This document shows positions 1-10,895 of a DNA stretch of 64,000 nt, piece by piece (the first letter of the stretch is position 1; every line of letters starts with the position of its first letter). Position numbers and translations under genes: made by a program. This DNA comes from Selaginella moellendorffii (lineage: Eukaryota; Streptophyta; Lycopodiopsida; Selaginellales; Selaginellaceae). The notes under the pieces were generated by a model. That model ran no database searches, had not been told where the DNA came from, and saw nothing but the letters and a program-made list of their open reading frames with translations. The stretch covers positions 6,145,525-6,209,524 of the forward strand of contig NW_003314261.1 of NCBI RefSeq assembly GCF_000143415.4, given 5' to 3'.

Positions 1-289
1 AAGACAAAATAGTAAGAGAAAAACAACCCTAATATATGACTTCATGGTATATTTTCTCACCACCATTTGTGATTTTGCTACTTCCATTTGTTGTTGAGAG
101 ATGTATTGAAAGATGTCTTGAATAACATGCCATCAAGATATTCTTCTCCATAAGGTATATTTGTGTTGTAACATGAAAACCAATGCAATTGTATGTCTCA
201 AAAATGACTTTGGTGAGAATAAGGAGAACAAAGCTGCATCTCATCAAATACAGCAGGAAAACATTAATCTCATGAGTAAATGCCCGAAA

Positions 290-415
290 CAAAGTGTCAA
301 AAAACCTAAGATATTCATTGCCCTCCATAGCACACTTACATATTTGATTGATCTGATCCAAGAGCTCGCGTGCTCACCACACTTGCCATACATGTTGATT
401 ACCCTGGTTGTTTAG
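290..415 (-). pseudogene. PPR gene fragment
   Basis: Read on the minus strand, positions 376-402 encode VINMYGKCG, the box that starts many plant PPR repeats. The same box occurs in the complete PPR gene at 13.1 kb. The next residues shift frame and resemble a decayed repeat (ELLDQI). No start codon and no further repeats are visible, so this looks like a dead fragment or the last trace of a gene outside the window. Confidence 0.4.
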
Positions 416-454
416 ATGCAAATTATTTCTGTTATGCACCAATTGGAAGTAAAA

Positions 455-1996
455 TCAGATTTTTACAGGATTGGATATGAGTTTTATGCCAAGGCCATTG
501 ACGGGAAGAGCAAGTGGGGTCATGTGGATGGCCTCGTTTGGATCCAGCAGCATCCACTTAAACCTTGTGACAAGGTGATGTAGAAAAATGCGGTCTTGCA
601 TCTTGGCAAGCTCGTATCCGGGACAAATGCGAGGGCCTCCACCAAATGGGACATAAGTGTTTGGAAGCAATGGGCGATCGAAACGATCTGGCTTAAACCT
701 TTCCGGCTCCTCAAAGAATTTTTCTTTCTTGTGGCTGCGAAAGACAGTCCAGTTGAGCTGTGGAAGCGAAGAACAACAGAGACATTGTTTAGAATGGAGT
801 GTATAGAAACTTGATCAAGAACTTACTAGCCAGTCCTTTGGAACTGTGAATCCATCCATGGTAAACTCAGTGATAACCCTTCGGAGGTTTCCAGCGGCAG
901 GAGGAGCCAAGCGCATGGCTTCCTGTACGATCTTCCACGTGTAGTCCATCTTTTGCAAATCGCTGTGAGTGAGTGGCTCGTTTGGAGATCTCGCAAGCAA
1001 AATAGAGATGTGTTCTACGATCGAGCAAGGGTCAGATCAGGAAATTTAAGAACATCGCACTTACCTGTCCTGAGTCGATAGTAGCACCATGGATTTTCCC
1101 CTATGTATTTCATGGAACTCATCAAGGAGCTGACGGTAGTGTCATGGGCTGACATGACCAACATGAGAATGTTTTGTTTGATCTCTTCCTCGGTCATGGG
1201 CTCTCCATCCTCTCCTTTGGTTGTCAAGAGAACACTGAGAAAATCCTGTTGAGGCCATGCCTGGCCTGTTTCTAGCTCGACCTTTCTCTTGGCTATGTAC
1301 TCGTCCAGCTTCTTGAAGATCTTTGCTCGTCCAACCTTTGCGCGACGAAACATCGTCCCTGGCAAGTCGATCGGCAGCTCAAGCAATCCTTGCAGGAAAT
1401 CCTGGAAAGGAGCCAGGAGCTCCCTCTCCTCCTCCTCGTCCGAGATGCTCAAGAACAAGCTAAAGACGAGCGAGAACAAGGCCTTCTTCACGAGGGGGTA
1501 AGCCTTCACCTCCGATCCAGCCATCCAAAACTTGTCAATGTGTTCTTGGATGATCATGCTCGCCCTCTCCGCATACCGCCGTATGGCATCCGGGCCGAGG
1601 AACGCCAGGAGAATGTGGCGAAAGCTCTTGGCTTTCTGGCCCTCCATGAAGAACAAGCATTCATCGCCCAAGAGCGTCCTCATGGGCTGCGGCCAGGAGC
1701 TCTCGACGAGCTTGCCATGGTTGGAGAACAAAAGCTTGAATCCCAGAGGAGGGTTCACGACGATCGTGGCCAAAGATGTGTGTCTTGTAAATCGGGCCAT
1801 ATTTCTTCTCCCGAGCTCCGTAAAACTCCCACAGCGTGCTCGTTTTCATGGCGTACAGGATGTGGAGCGTCTCGCCCACGAGTGGGAGTCCCATGCTTCC
1901 GGGAGGCAGCGGTGGATCATAGCGTTCCCGTGAGAAATACCTCCAGATCCACAGCGCTGGGATCAACAACGATGCTACCACTGTGATCCAAGGCAT
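455..1996 (-). CDS. Cytochrome P450, 85 clan (CYP716-like), one frame break
   Basis: Haem-thiolate monooxygenase, probably an ER enzyme acting on a terpenoid or sterol-like substrate; the substrate cannot be told. Exons are 1996-1065, 1014-827 and 757-455, giving about 473 residues, the usual family length. An N-terminal membrane anchor is followed by the proline-rich hinge PPLPPGSMGLPLVGE. The I-helix shows AHDTT, the K-helix EAMRLAPP, then FKPDRF and the haem loop PFGGGPRICPG with the ligand Cys near residue 418. Introns are 50 bp (1015-1064) and 69 bp (758-826), both GT-AG, and exon phases agree. Near 1768-1771 the frame changes by one base: KYGPIYKTHIFG ends in one frame and TIVVNPPLGFK resumes in the next. 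Either one base is extra or two are missing, through sequencing error or a real inactivating mutation. All other signature motifs are intact, so a recent event or an error is more likely than old decay. Confidence 0.85.
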
Positions 1997-2419
1997 GTTT
2001 GCCAGGACTTGAGACTTGTATGCTACCTTCCTGAATTTCTATCTAAAGCTTTGATACGATCAGCAAAAGATCATGATCCACGGTGCGTGGATTTTATAAT
2101 CACAGAAATTTTCTGAATTAAATGAATCATTCCTGTATTTACGGAATCATTGGGGTAGTGGCTTAGCGACTAATGTTCTATGCCTAGCGGGTTTGTATTG
2201 TCCTCTTCCGTTGGTCTTTTGAGCTTGTGGATTCTAGCACTTCATCTTTCTTTATTTGCCTACTATAGCGGCAAGAACAACAGTTATTTCTAGTCATGAC
2301 CATCCTATCTACTGTTGTGGAGTGTTATTCAGCGTCCGTACTGTACATGTGGCGTTTTTAATGGTTCAGAAAGCATATTCTTCATGTGAAATAAAATATT
2401 CTCCGTGAAAACGCAACGG
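1997..2419. other. Intergenic, P450 upstream region
   Basis: No gene is visible. The stretch holds the presumed promoter of the minus-strand P450 and ends at the first base of homology between the two retroelement arms (about 2420). No clear TATA box or target-site duplication was found by eye. Confidence 0.5.
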
Positions 2420-2782
2420 GTGGCGCTTCTTGGCGAACAGCTTACATGGCGAACAGGCTGACGTGGCGGGACATCTTGAGGGAGGGTTCTTGTGAGGTTG
2501 GGGGCGCAGGGAGATTGATTCCTCGGAGGTGTGGAGCAGAGTCTGAGCACGTGGGGTGTTAGGCACACACTACGACTAGAAAGGTGTGTTTTCTTTGAGG
2601 CTTTGTGGCTGTGAGCGCATGAGTCCATGAATGAAAACGGGTCCAGTTTTGGTGGAGATGAGGGGCATGCCACATTACAGAATGCTCCCATGAGGGGACC
2701 ATGCGAGAAGCTTGATGATGCTAAATTGAGCAACACAAGAGGTTGCTAATTTGAGCAAAGTAGAGTCGATGAGAGGCTTCTG
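2420..2782 (+). repeat. LTR-like leader of left element
   Basis: This sequence lies just before the primer binding site and is shared, inverted, with 10537-10895, so it is probably the end of a 5' LTR plus leader. No second LTR copy exists inside either arm, so its outer limits cannot be set. Confidence 0.45.
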
Positions 2783-2795
2783 TGGCATCGGAGAC
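2783..2795 (+). other. Primer binding site, initiator tRNA-Met type
   Basis: TGGCATCGGAGAC resembles the plant retroelement primer binding site TGGTATCAGAGCC (about 10 of 13 matches). It lies 12 bp before the gag start codon at 2807. The right arm has the same site at 10524-10536 on the minus strand. Confidence 0.55.
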
Positions 2796-2806
2796 TTTTA
2801 GTGAGG

Positions 2807-3950
2807 ATGCCAAGGGCATTACTGGAAAGTGAAAGTGATGTCGATAGAAACACCCCGTGCGCAAGTCTCACCATGACTGGTGGTGTGGTAGGTTATTTTT
2901 GCGTGGAAACTATGGAGGCAAATATGGCTCACGAGGGTTTCCCAATGGAAGAAACGAGAAATGAAAGTGAGGAGCTGCCTAGAATGCAAGCTGGGAATTC
3001 TCCTGTACCTGATATCTCAGAGGACCAACTTGCAACGGTGGTTTTTACTATTCTCAAAAGTCCCGAGATGATGCGTAATCTCACTGGCACTAGAAGTTCA
3101 AGTCTTGGCCAGCAAGCTCTCTTCATGGGGGAGGCTCCACGCCCGGCTAGGCTGAAGTATCCCACATTCCAACTCAGAGATGATTTCGATAGTTACCTGG
3201 ATGTGTTTGAATGTGCAGCTTATAACAATCAGGTGACAGGCTGTGAGAAGATAAATACTTTTTGTATGGCTCTCTCGGGAGAGGCACAGAGAATGTTTAT
3301 CACGCACTATGCTCGAGATCAAACGGTATCTTGGGATGAGGCCATAGCTTTGGCCAGAAGGCTCTTCATCATAGGGGATCCAGAGTATAGAGCATTTGAA
3401 CTTATCAATACAAGGAATTATCAAAAGGGGGAAACTGTGCAGCAATATTGGGCTGTTCTATGATGGGCAGTCACATATCTCTGATGACATTGACAAGGCA
3501 GAGAGGATGGCGAACCAAGCCTTTTATCGGGGCTTTCCTGAGGATCTGCAGCCTTATCTGATCACAGCAAAAACGAGATCTGTGGACGAGTTGCTTTCTA
3601 CAGCAGCAGAAGCGTTGAAAAAGTGGAAACCCAAAGCAGTTACAGCACACGCTGCTCGGCCATAGATACAAGAGAGTGATGAATCAGGAGAGCGAGAGGA
3701 CTACCACTATGATGCCAAGAGAGGTGAAACTTTTTCTAGAGGTAGCTGGTCTCAGAAAAAAAGATATACCAATGGTCCCAGGGCAGGTAGTGGTGTCAAG
3801 CAGTTAGCACCTGCTGATGGGGAAAGGGACAAGCGACCTAGCAAAAGGACTGGCTGTTACACTTGTGGGAAAGAGGGCCACATTTAGCATGACTATACCT
3901 GCATTGCTGACCTAGAGAAGCGTTACAATGACCTGAACCGGGCAAGTTGA
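2807..3950 (+). pseudogene. gag, left element (broken)
   Basis: The frame starts at MPRALLESESD and runs through a retrotransposon gag domain (YPTFQLRDDFDSYLDVFECAA). It is stopped near 3462, where the right arm still reads through, and restarts in another frame (ERMANQAFYRGFPEDLQPYL). The zinc knuckle near 3855-3895 reads CYTCGKEGHI then a TAG, where the right arm has CAG and a complete CCHC box; its last Cys is changed to Tyr. The copy is clearly dead. The gag would form the virus-like particle in which the element is reverse transcribed. Confidence 0.8.
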
Positions 3951-4563
3951 GGCACTTAAAGCAAAGTCTTTGGAAGAGAATTTAAACTAGAGCTTGCACC
4001 TAGGCAGGGGTCAGGCACAGATAATGGATACCCTGACTTAAGAGTAGTAGAAGCCACTGCCCTTCTTTCTACAGTCACAGGATTTCGTTGTGGTCGTGAT
4101 ATGGTGGATGAAAAGAAGATCAATTCGTTATCTCTGTGGCTGAGCTCAGATTTCTCAGAGAGAGTGGTGGCTGTGGTGGACATGGGCTATGAAGTGCCAG
4201 AAAAGTGGGAAACCAAGGCCTCTAAGGTAGTACGCCCCTGTCATCACATATGTATACACATGGCCAACAATGAGCTATATACACCTCGAGGTCTAGTCAA
4301 CCTTGATCTGAAGGTTGGGGACACAGCAGTAAGGATGACATGTATAGTCACGTGTGCAGATGCAACACTGTTGGGACTTGATTGGATGGATGCTGTAGGT
4401 GTGAAGATTGAAATAAGGGAGAGGCAACTCACTTTCTCCGATGGTCACAAACTTGTGAAGTTGGGGGGTCTGCTTAAACCTGAATCTTCACGCAAAGCCT
4501 TTCATTGCACTTCTGAATTTAGAACATTTGCTCCAATCAAGCTAGGGATGGAGCCATGCAAAG

Positions 4564-4609
4564 GTAATATGACATCCAGATTGATGTTGCCTCACAAGCT
4601 GCTTTGTAG
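4564..4609 (+). other. Intron 1 in retroelement pol (46 bp)
   Basis: GT-AG stretch between KEPCK and EVVANEVFLVDQ. Removing it joins the two parts in frame with no lost residue. The right arm has the same intron at 8689-8734, also 46 bp. Confidence 0.65.
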
Positions 4610-4698
4610 AGGCAGTTGCGAACGAAGTATTTTTGGTTGATCAAAAGGTGGTGCTACTAAAAGCGGACACAGACATTACGATTCCTCCTATGTCACAG

Positions 4699-4755
4699 GT
4701 TATGATTCAATTTGTTTTGTTCCATACTGCATGTATTCATGCCCAGTATATGTAG
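4699..4755 (+). other. Intron 2 in retroelement pol (57 bp)
   Basis: Between ITIPPMSQ and AFVPTQFF; donor CAG/GTTATG, acceptor TATGTAG/GC. Removal keeps the frame. The right-arm partner is 8543-8599, also 57 bp. Confidence 0.6.
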
Positions 4756-5516
4756 GCATTTGTCCCAACACAATTCTTTATTTGTTGCTGCAAAGGAACG
4801 TTCATACGCTTGTGGTCCTCATATCAGGCACTCCAGTGAGGCATGTCAGTAGCTAATGGAATAATTAGTTCTACATATAAGGAAAAGCGTGACATCCTTA
4901 TGGCAAACTTGACGACCTCCACAGTGAATGTCAAGTAGGGTGATCCTATAGCCGAGGCAGCATGCGAAGATATCTCAGACATTGTGCGCTATACAGCTGC
5001 TTATGGCCTGGATGCTCTTGGATTGCCAGAACCATACAAAAATTATGTTGGGGGAGCAAGCTTTATATCGTCGGAAAAGCTGCCAGTAGATGAGGAGACT
5101 CTAAAATTCCTTGGGAGGATAAAAGGAGAACTAAAAGTTGGAGATATGCTCTCAGGTACGGATCTCGTTTCTGAATTTGATGAGTTGCTGTGGTAGTATC
5201 GGGAGATTTTTAGTATTAAAACTCTTGACCTGGGCAAAATTGATATGCTTCATCATGAGATCCATACTTCCTCAAGCAGACCTATCAAACAGCATGCATA
5301 CCGTAGATTGTTTCTGAGGAAATTAAGAAAATGTTAGATGCTGACGTAATTGAGCCTTCATCATCACCCTGGGCATCGCCAGTGGTTCTCGTCGAGAAGA
5401 AGGATGGCACAACCAGATTCTGCATTGATTATCGCAAGTTGAACTCCATTTCTAAGCGTGATGTTTATCCACTACCGCGAATAGATGATACACTCGACCA
5501 GCTTGCTGGTGCACAG

Positions 5517-5565
5517 GTAGATGTCTAAGAGAGAGGTATGCTGGTACTTATGTGTTGTAACTCAG
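5517..5565 (+). other. Intron 3 in retroelement RT (49 bp)
   Basis: Donor CACAG/GTAGAT, acceptor CTCAG/GTGTTT. Removal joins DQLAGAQ directly to VFSSIDLASGFW, the standard continuous RT motif of Ty3/gypsy elements. Left in place it adds a stop. The right-arm partner is 7714-7762, same length. Confidence 0.75.
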
Positions 5566-5997
5566 GTGTTTTCCTCAATTGATCTAGCATCTGGATTTTG
5601 GCAAGTGCCTATGAGAGAAGAGGATAAGGAAAAGACAGCTTTTACATGCCGGGATGGTTTGTACCAGTTCAAAAGCATGCCTTTTGGGCTATGTAACGCG
5701 AGTGCAACTTTTCAAAGACTTATGGACTGTGTCCTTGGTACACTCAGATGGGAACCATCACTTGTCTATATAGATGACGTTAATGTCTATTCTTGGGGAG
5801 TATGTAGCCACATCTCAGACCTCATAAAGGTATTTTCCAGATTGAAAGCAGCAGGTCTGAAGATTAAGCCAAAGAAATGTCACTTCTTCATGCGGGAAAT
5901 TAAGTTTCTTGGACATGTGGTATCTGGCAAAGGAATTGCTCCGGATCCTGAGAAAATATCAGCAGTGAAGGAGTTTCCTCTTCCTGAGGGCATGGAA

Positions 5998-6195
5998 GTC
6001 CTCAGCACTGGGAACTCTAAGGAGGCATGAGCGTGGCAGAAGTGGAACGGATCTAGCACGATTGGCGTGTGCAGGGAGCACTCTTTTTCCTTTTCTTTTT
6101 GTTCCGGTGCTCCTTACTATAATATATTTAATGCTTGAAACTAACCATACACGAGTTCTCCTTTGTGTGTTTGGAACTCTAATGCCTCGATGCAG
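5998..6195 (+). other. Intron 4 or insertion in retroelement RT (198 bp)
   Basis: It lies between FPLPEGME and IKAFLGLAGYYQRF, which are adjacent in Ty3/gypsy RT. Ends are GT and AG, and removal is in frame. The joined region is about one residue shorter than usual, so the exact donor is less sure. The right arm has it at 7084-7281 with equal length. Confidence 0.5.
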
Positions 6196-6386
6196 ATTAA
6201 AGCCTTTCTTGGTCTAGCTGGCTATTATCAAAGATTTATCAACAAATTTGCAGAAAGGGCCTTGCCACCTACGAAACTTCTAAAGCAGTCGGAGCGGATG
6301 AATTGGGGTGCCGAGCAGCAGAATGCCTTTGAAGAACTAAAGCCTGAGCTGTGCAAGGAGCCTATATTATCTTATCCTGATTGCAG

Positions 6387-6440
6387 GTATTGTGGTTGCC
6401 TGGTGATGTATTGATCCATTTACTATATCATCATATGCAG
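6387..6440 (+). other. Intron 5 at RT/RNase H border (54 bp)
   Basis: Donor TTGCAG/GTATTG, acceptor TATGCAG/CAAGG. In the right arm (6839-6892) removal restores a classic RNase H start: LSYPDC-SKAFLLQCDVSG, then AISAILAQ and HPIAYYSRK. Unspliced, the frame stops at once. Confidence 0.75.
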
Positions 6441-6605
6441 CAAGGCTTTCCATTTGCAGTGCGATGTGTCACGACTTCCCTTAGCAACAGTAATGACACA
6501 TCTTTGGCACTGCCATGGGGTTCCTCCCGTAATATATGATCAATTGAGTGCCGCGACGCGAAGCACATTCGCTTTAACTGAGAGGAATCGTCGACGCGCT
6601 CACCG

Positions 6606-6705
6606 NNNNNNNNNNNNNNNNNNNNNNNNNNNNNNNNNNNNNNNNNNNNNNNNNNNNNNNNNNNNNNNNNNNNNNNNNNNNNNNNNNNNNNNNNNNNNNN
6701 NNNNN
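6606..6705. other. Assembly gap (100 N)
   Basis: Exactly 100 undetermined bases, the usual placeholder for a scaffold gap of unknown size. The true distance and even the linkage of the two arms are therefore unproven. Confidence 0.98.
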
Positions 6706-6715
6706 AAAACCAGAT

Positions 6716-9330
6716 CGTGCCTAAAATCTTTTTCTGCTATAATAAGCAATGGGATGTTCTGCATTGCCATTCCCAATCTGTGCCAATATTGCTGATATGG
6801 CAAGTCCTGACACATCGCACTGCAAAAGGAAAGCCTTGCTGCATATGATGATATAGTAAATGGATCAATACATCACCAGGCAACCACAATACCTGCAATC
6901 AGGATAAGATAATATAGGCTCCTTGCACAGCTCAGGCTTTAGTTCTTCAAAGGCATTCTGCTGCTCGGCACCCCAATTCATCCGCTCCGACTGCTTTAGA
7001 AGTTTCGTAAGTGGCAAGGCCCTTTCTGCAAATTTGTTGATAAATCTTTGATAATAGCCAGCTAGACCAAGAAAGGCTTTAATCTGCATCGAGGCATTAG
7101 AGTTCCAAACACACAAAGGAGAACTCGTGTATGGTTAGTTTCAAGCATTAAATATATTATAGTAAGGGGCACCGGAACAAAAAGAAAAGGAAAAAGAGTG
7201 CTCCCTGCACACACCAATCGTGCTAGATCCGTTCCACTTCTGCCACGCTCATGCCTCCTTAGAGTTCCTAGCGCTGAGGACTTCCACGCCCTCAGGAAGA
7301 GGAAACTCCTTCACTGCTGATATTTTCTCAGGATCCGGAGCAATTCCTTTGCCAGATACCACATGTCCAAGAAATTTAATTTCCCGCATGAAGAAGTGAC
7401 ATTTCTTTGGCTTAATCTTCAGACCTGCTGCTTTCAATCTGGAAAATACCTTTATGAGGTCTGAGATGTGGCTACATACTCCCCAAGAATAGACATTAAC
7501 GTCGTCTATATAGACAAGTGATGGTTCCCATCTGAGTGTACCGAGGACACAGTCCATAAGTCTTTGAAAAGTTGCACTCGCGTTACATAGCCCAAAAGGC
7601 ATGCTTTTGAACTGGTACAAACCATCCCGGCATGTAAAAGCTGTCTTTTCCTTATCCTCTTCTCTCATAGGCACTTGCCAAAATCCAGATGCTAGATCAA
7701 TTGAGGAAAACACCTGAGTTACAACACATAAGTACCAGCATACCTCTCTCTTAGACATCTACCTGTCCACCAGCAAGCTGGTTGAGTGTATCATCTATTC
7801 GCGGTAGTGGATAAACATCACGCTTAGAAATGGAGTTCAACTTGCGATAATCAATGCAGAATCTGGTTGTGCCATCCTTCTTCTCGACGAGAACCACTGG
7901 CGATGCCCAGGGTGATGATGAAGGCTCAATTACATCAGCATCTAACATTTTCTTAATTTCCTCAGAAACAATCTTCTGCTGTTTGGGAGTTTCACGGTAT
8001 GCATGCTGTTTGATAGGTCTGCTTGAGGAAGTATGGATCTCATGATGAAGCATATCAATTTTGCCCAGGTCAAGAGTTTTAGTACTAAAAATCTCCCGAT
8101 ACTGCTACAGCAACTCATCAAATTCAGAAACGAGATCCGTACCTGAGAGCATATCTCCAACTTTTAGTTCTCCTTTTATCCTCCCAAGGAATTTTAGAGT
8201 CTCCTCATCTAGTGGCAGCTTTTCTGACGACATAAAGCTTGCTCCCCCAACATAATTTTTGTATGGTTCTGGCAATCCAAGAGCATCCAGGCCATAAGCA
8301 GCTGTATAGCACACAATGTCTGAGATATCTTCGCATGCTGCCTCGGCTATAGGATCACCCTACTTGACATTCACTGTGGAGGTTGTCAAGTTTGCCATAA
8401 GGATGTCAGGCTTTTCCTTATATGTAGAACTAATTATTCCATTAGCTACTGACATGCCTCGCTGGAGTGCCTGATATGAGGACCACAAGTGTATGAACGT
8501 TCCCTTGCAGCAACAAATAAAGAATTGTGTTGGGACAAATGCCTATATATACTGGGCATGAATACATGCAGCATGGAACAAAACAAATTGAATCATAACC
8601 TGTGACATAGGAGGAATCGTAATGTCTTTGTCTGCTTTTAGTAGCACCACCTTTTGATCAACCAAAAATACTTCGTTCGCAACTACCTCTGCAAAGCAGC
8701 TTGTGAGGCAACATCAATCTGGATGTCATATTACCTTTGCATGGCTCTTTCCACAGATACATCCCTAGCTTGATTGGAGCAAATGTTCTAAATTCAAAAG
8801 TGCAATGAAAGGCTTTGCGTGAAGATTCAGGTTTAAGCAGAACCCCCAACTTCACAGGTTTGTGACCATCGGAGAAAGTGAGTTGCCTCTCCCTTATTTC
8901 AATCTTCGCACCTACAGAATCCATCCAATCAAGTCCCAACAGTGCTGCATCTGCACATGTGACTATACATGTCATCCTTACTGCTGTGTCCCCAACCTTC
9001 AGATCAAGGTCGACTAGACCTCGAGGTGTATATAGCTCATCGTTGGCCTTGCGTATACGTATGTGATGACAGGGGCGTACTACGTTGGAGGCCTCGGTTA
9101 CCCACTTTTCTGGCACTGTCGTCACTTCACAGCCTGTGTCCACCACGGCCACCACTCTCTCTGAGAAATCTAAGCTCAACCACAGAGATAACGAATTGAT
9201 CTTCTTTTCATCCACCATATCACAACCACAACGAAATCCTGTGACTGTAGAAAGAAAGGCAGTGGCTTCTACTACTCTTAAGTCAGGGTATCCATTATCT
9301 GCGTCTGACCCCTGCCCAAGCGCAAGCTCT
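6716..9330 (-). pseudogene. pol (protease, RT, start of RNase H), right element
   Basis: Better preserved than the left copy. Protease at about 9215-8830 keeps VVDTGCEVTTVPE and the ALLGLDWM flap-side motif. RT at about 8095-7763, 7713-7282 and 7083-6893 keeps [22 protein letters not shown] and YIDD. RNase H begins at 6838 and continues to HPIAYYSRKRF before a stop at about 6720. Defects: TGG to TAG in ELLWQYREIF near 8105, a TAG before GDPIAEAA near 8362 that is shared with the left arm, and no integrase. The five intron-like gaps match those of the left arm base for base in length. Confidence 0.85.
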
Positions 9331-9371
9331 AGTTTAAATTCTCTTCTGAAGACTTTACTTTAAGTGCCTCA

Positions 9372-10512
9372 ACTTGCTGGTTCAGGTCATTGTAATGCTT
9401 CTCTAGGTCAGCAATGTAGGTACAGTCATGCTGAAGGTGGCCCTCTTTCCCACAAGTGTAACAGCCAGTCCTTTTGCTAGGTCGCTTGTCCCTTTCCCCA
9501 CCAGCAGGTGCCGACCGCTTGACACCGCTACTTGCCCTGGGACCATAGGTATATCTGTTTTTCTGAGACCAGCTACCTCTAGAAAAAGTTTCACCTCTCT
9601 TGGCATCATAGTGGTAGTCCTCTTGCTCTCCTGATTCATCACTCTCTTGTATCTATGGCCGAGCAGCACGTGCTGTAACTGCTTTGGGTTTCCACTTTTT
9701 CAACGCTTCTGCTGCTGCAGAAAGCAACTTGTCCACAGATCTTGTTTTTGCTATGATCAGATAAGGTTGCAGATCCTTAGGAAAGCCCGATAAAAGGCTT
9801 GGTTCGCCATCCTCTCTGCCTTGTCAATGTCATCAGAGATATATGTGGCTACCCGTCGTAGAACAGCCCAATATTGCTGCACAGTTTCCCCCTTTTGATA
9901 ATTCCTTGTATTGATAAGTTCAAATGCTCTATCCTCTGGATCCCCGATGATGAAGAGCCTCCTGGCCAAAGCTATGGCCTCATCCCAAGATACCATTTGA
10001 TCTCGAGCATAGTGCGTGATAAACATTCTCTGCACCTCTCCCGAGGGAGCCATACAGAAAGCATTTATCTTTTCATGGCCTGTCACCTGATTGTTATAAG
10101 CTGCACATTCATACACATTGAGGTAACTATTGAAATCATCTCCAAGTTGGAATGTGGGATACTTCAGCCTAGCCGGGTGTGGAGCCTCCCCCGTGAAGAG
10201 AGCTCGCTTGCCAAGACTTGAACTTCTAGTGCCAGTGAGATTACGCATCATCTCGGGACTTTTGAGAATAGCAGAAACCACCGTTGCAAGTTGGTCCTCT
10301 GAGATATCAGGTACAGGAGAATTCCCAGCTTGTGTTCTAGGCAGCTCCTCACTCGCATTTCTCATTTCTTCCATCAGGAAACCCTTGTGAGCCATATTTG
10401 CCTCCATAGTTTCCATGCAAAAATAACCTGCCACACCACCAATCATGGTGAGACTTGCGCATGGGGTGTTTCTATCGACATCACTTTCACTTTCCAGTAA
10501 TGCCCTTGGCAT
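9372..10512 (-). pseudogene. gag, right element
   Basis: Starts at MPRALLESESD and is open through the gag core (YPTFQLGDDFNSYLNVYECAA) to about 9757, where a one-base shift near AFYRAFLRICNL breaks it. The left arm reads FYRGFPEDLQPYL at that place. Downstream, the CCHC zinc knuckle CYTCGKEGHLQHDC is complete (about 9470-9430), followed by a short coiled stretch. A TAG after HAARP is shared by both arms. Confidence 0.8.
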
Positions 10513-10536
10513 CCTAACTGAAAGTCTCCGATGCCA

Positions 10537-10895
10537 CAGAAGCCTCTCATCGACTCTACTTTGCTCAAATTAGCAACCTTTTGTGTTGCTCAATTTAGCA
10601 TCATCAAGCTTCCCGCATGGTCCGAGAATGAAGGACAGCCACACACTGCTCATGGGAGCATTCTGTAATGTGGCATGCCCCTCATCTCCACCAAAACTGG
10701 ACCCGTTTTCATTCATGGACTCATGCGCTCACAGCCACAAAGCCTCAAAGAAAATACACCTTTCTAGTCATAGCGTCTGCCTAACACCCCACGTGCTCAG
10801 ACTCCTCCACACCTCCGAGGAATCAATCTCCCTCCGCCCCCAACCTCAAGATGTCCCACCACGTAAGCTGTTTGCCAAGAAGCGCCACCTGTTAT
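10537..10895 (-). repeat. LTR-like leader of right element
   Basis: Inverted counterpart of 2420-2782, bordered by the primer-binding-like site at 10524-10536. Homology to the left arm ends near 10895. The following TGTTATGTGATAG could be the LTR outer end, but there is no partner to prove it. Confidence 0.45.

Larger units (their letters stand above)
3995..6475 (+). pseudogene. pol (protease, RT, start of RNase H), left element
   Basis: Protease lies at about 4095-4470; the active site that reads DTGCEVT in the right arm is DMGYEV here, so the catalytic triad is lost. Reverse transcriptase lies at about 5210-5990 and 6196-6386: [49 protein letters not shown], the catalytic YIDD, and FLGHVVSGKGI. 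After FLGLAGYYQRFI comes the first part of RNase H (PILSYPDC). The reading frame is broken by five GT-AG stretches described separately, and by extra stops and a deletion at about 5305. Integrase is missing because homology ends before the gap. Confidence 0.85.
2420..10895. repeat. Large imperfect inverted repeat of a Ty3/gypsy element
   Basis: The plus-strand sequence 2420-6470 is matched in reverse by 10895-6780. The match covers an LTR-like leader, primer binding site, gag, protease, reverse transcriptase and the start of RNase H. The two arms differ by many single-base changes and small indels, so they are not a copied contig. They face each other across a run of 100 Ns. Homology stops at about 6472 on the left and shortly before 6780 on the right. 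Either two related insertions lie head to head, or one was copied by an inverted duplication; the gap prevents a decision. Confidence 0.85.

Noticed and set aside
5998..6195. Treating the 198-bp interruption as a MITE
   Set aside because: No clear terminal inverted repeat with target duplication was found, only a weak AGGCAT/ATGCCT pair. Intron or simple insertion remains open.
6454..6815. Open frames running through the undetermined bases
   Set aside because: They exist only because Ns do not encode stops; half of each frame is unknown sequence.
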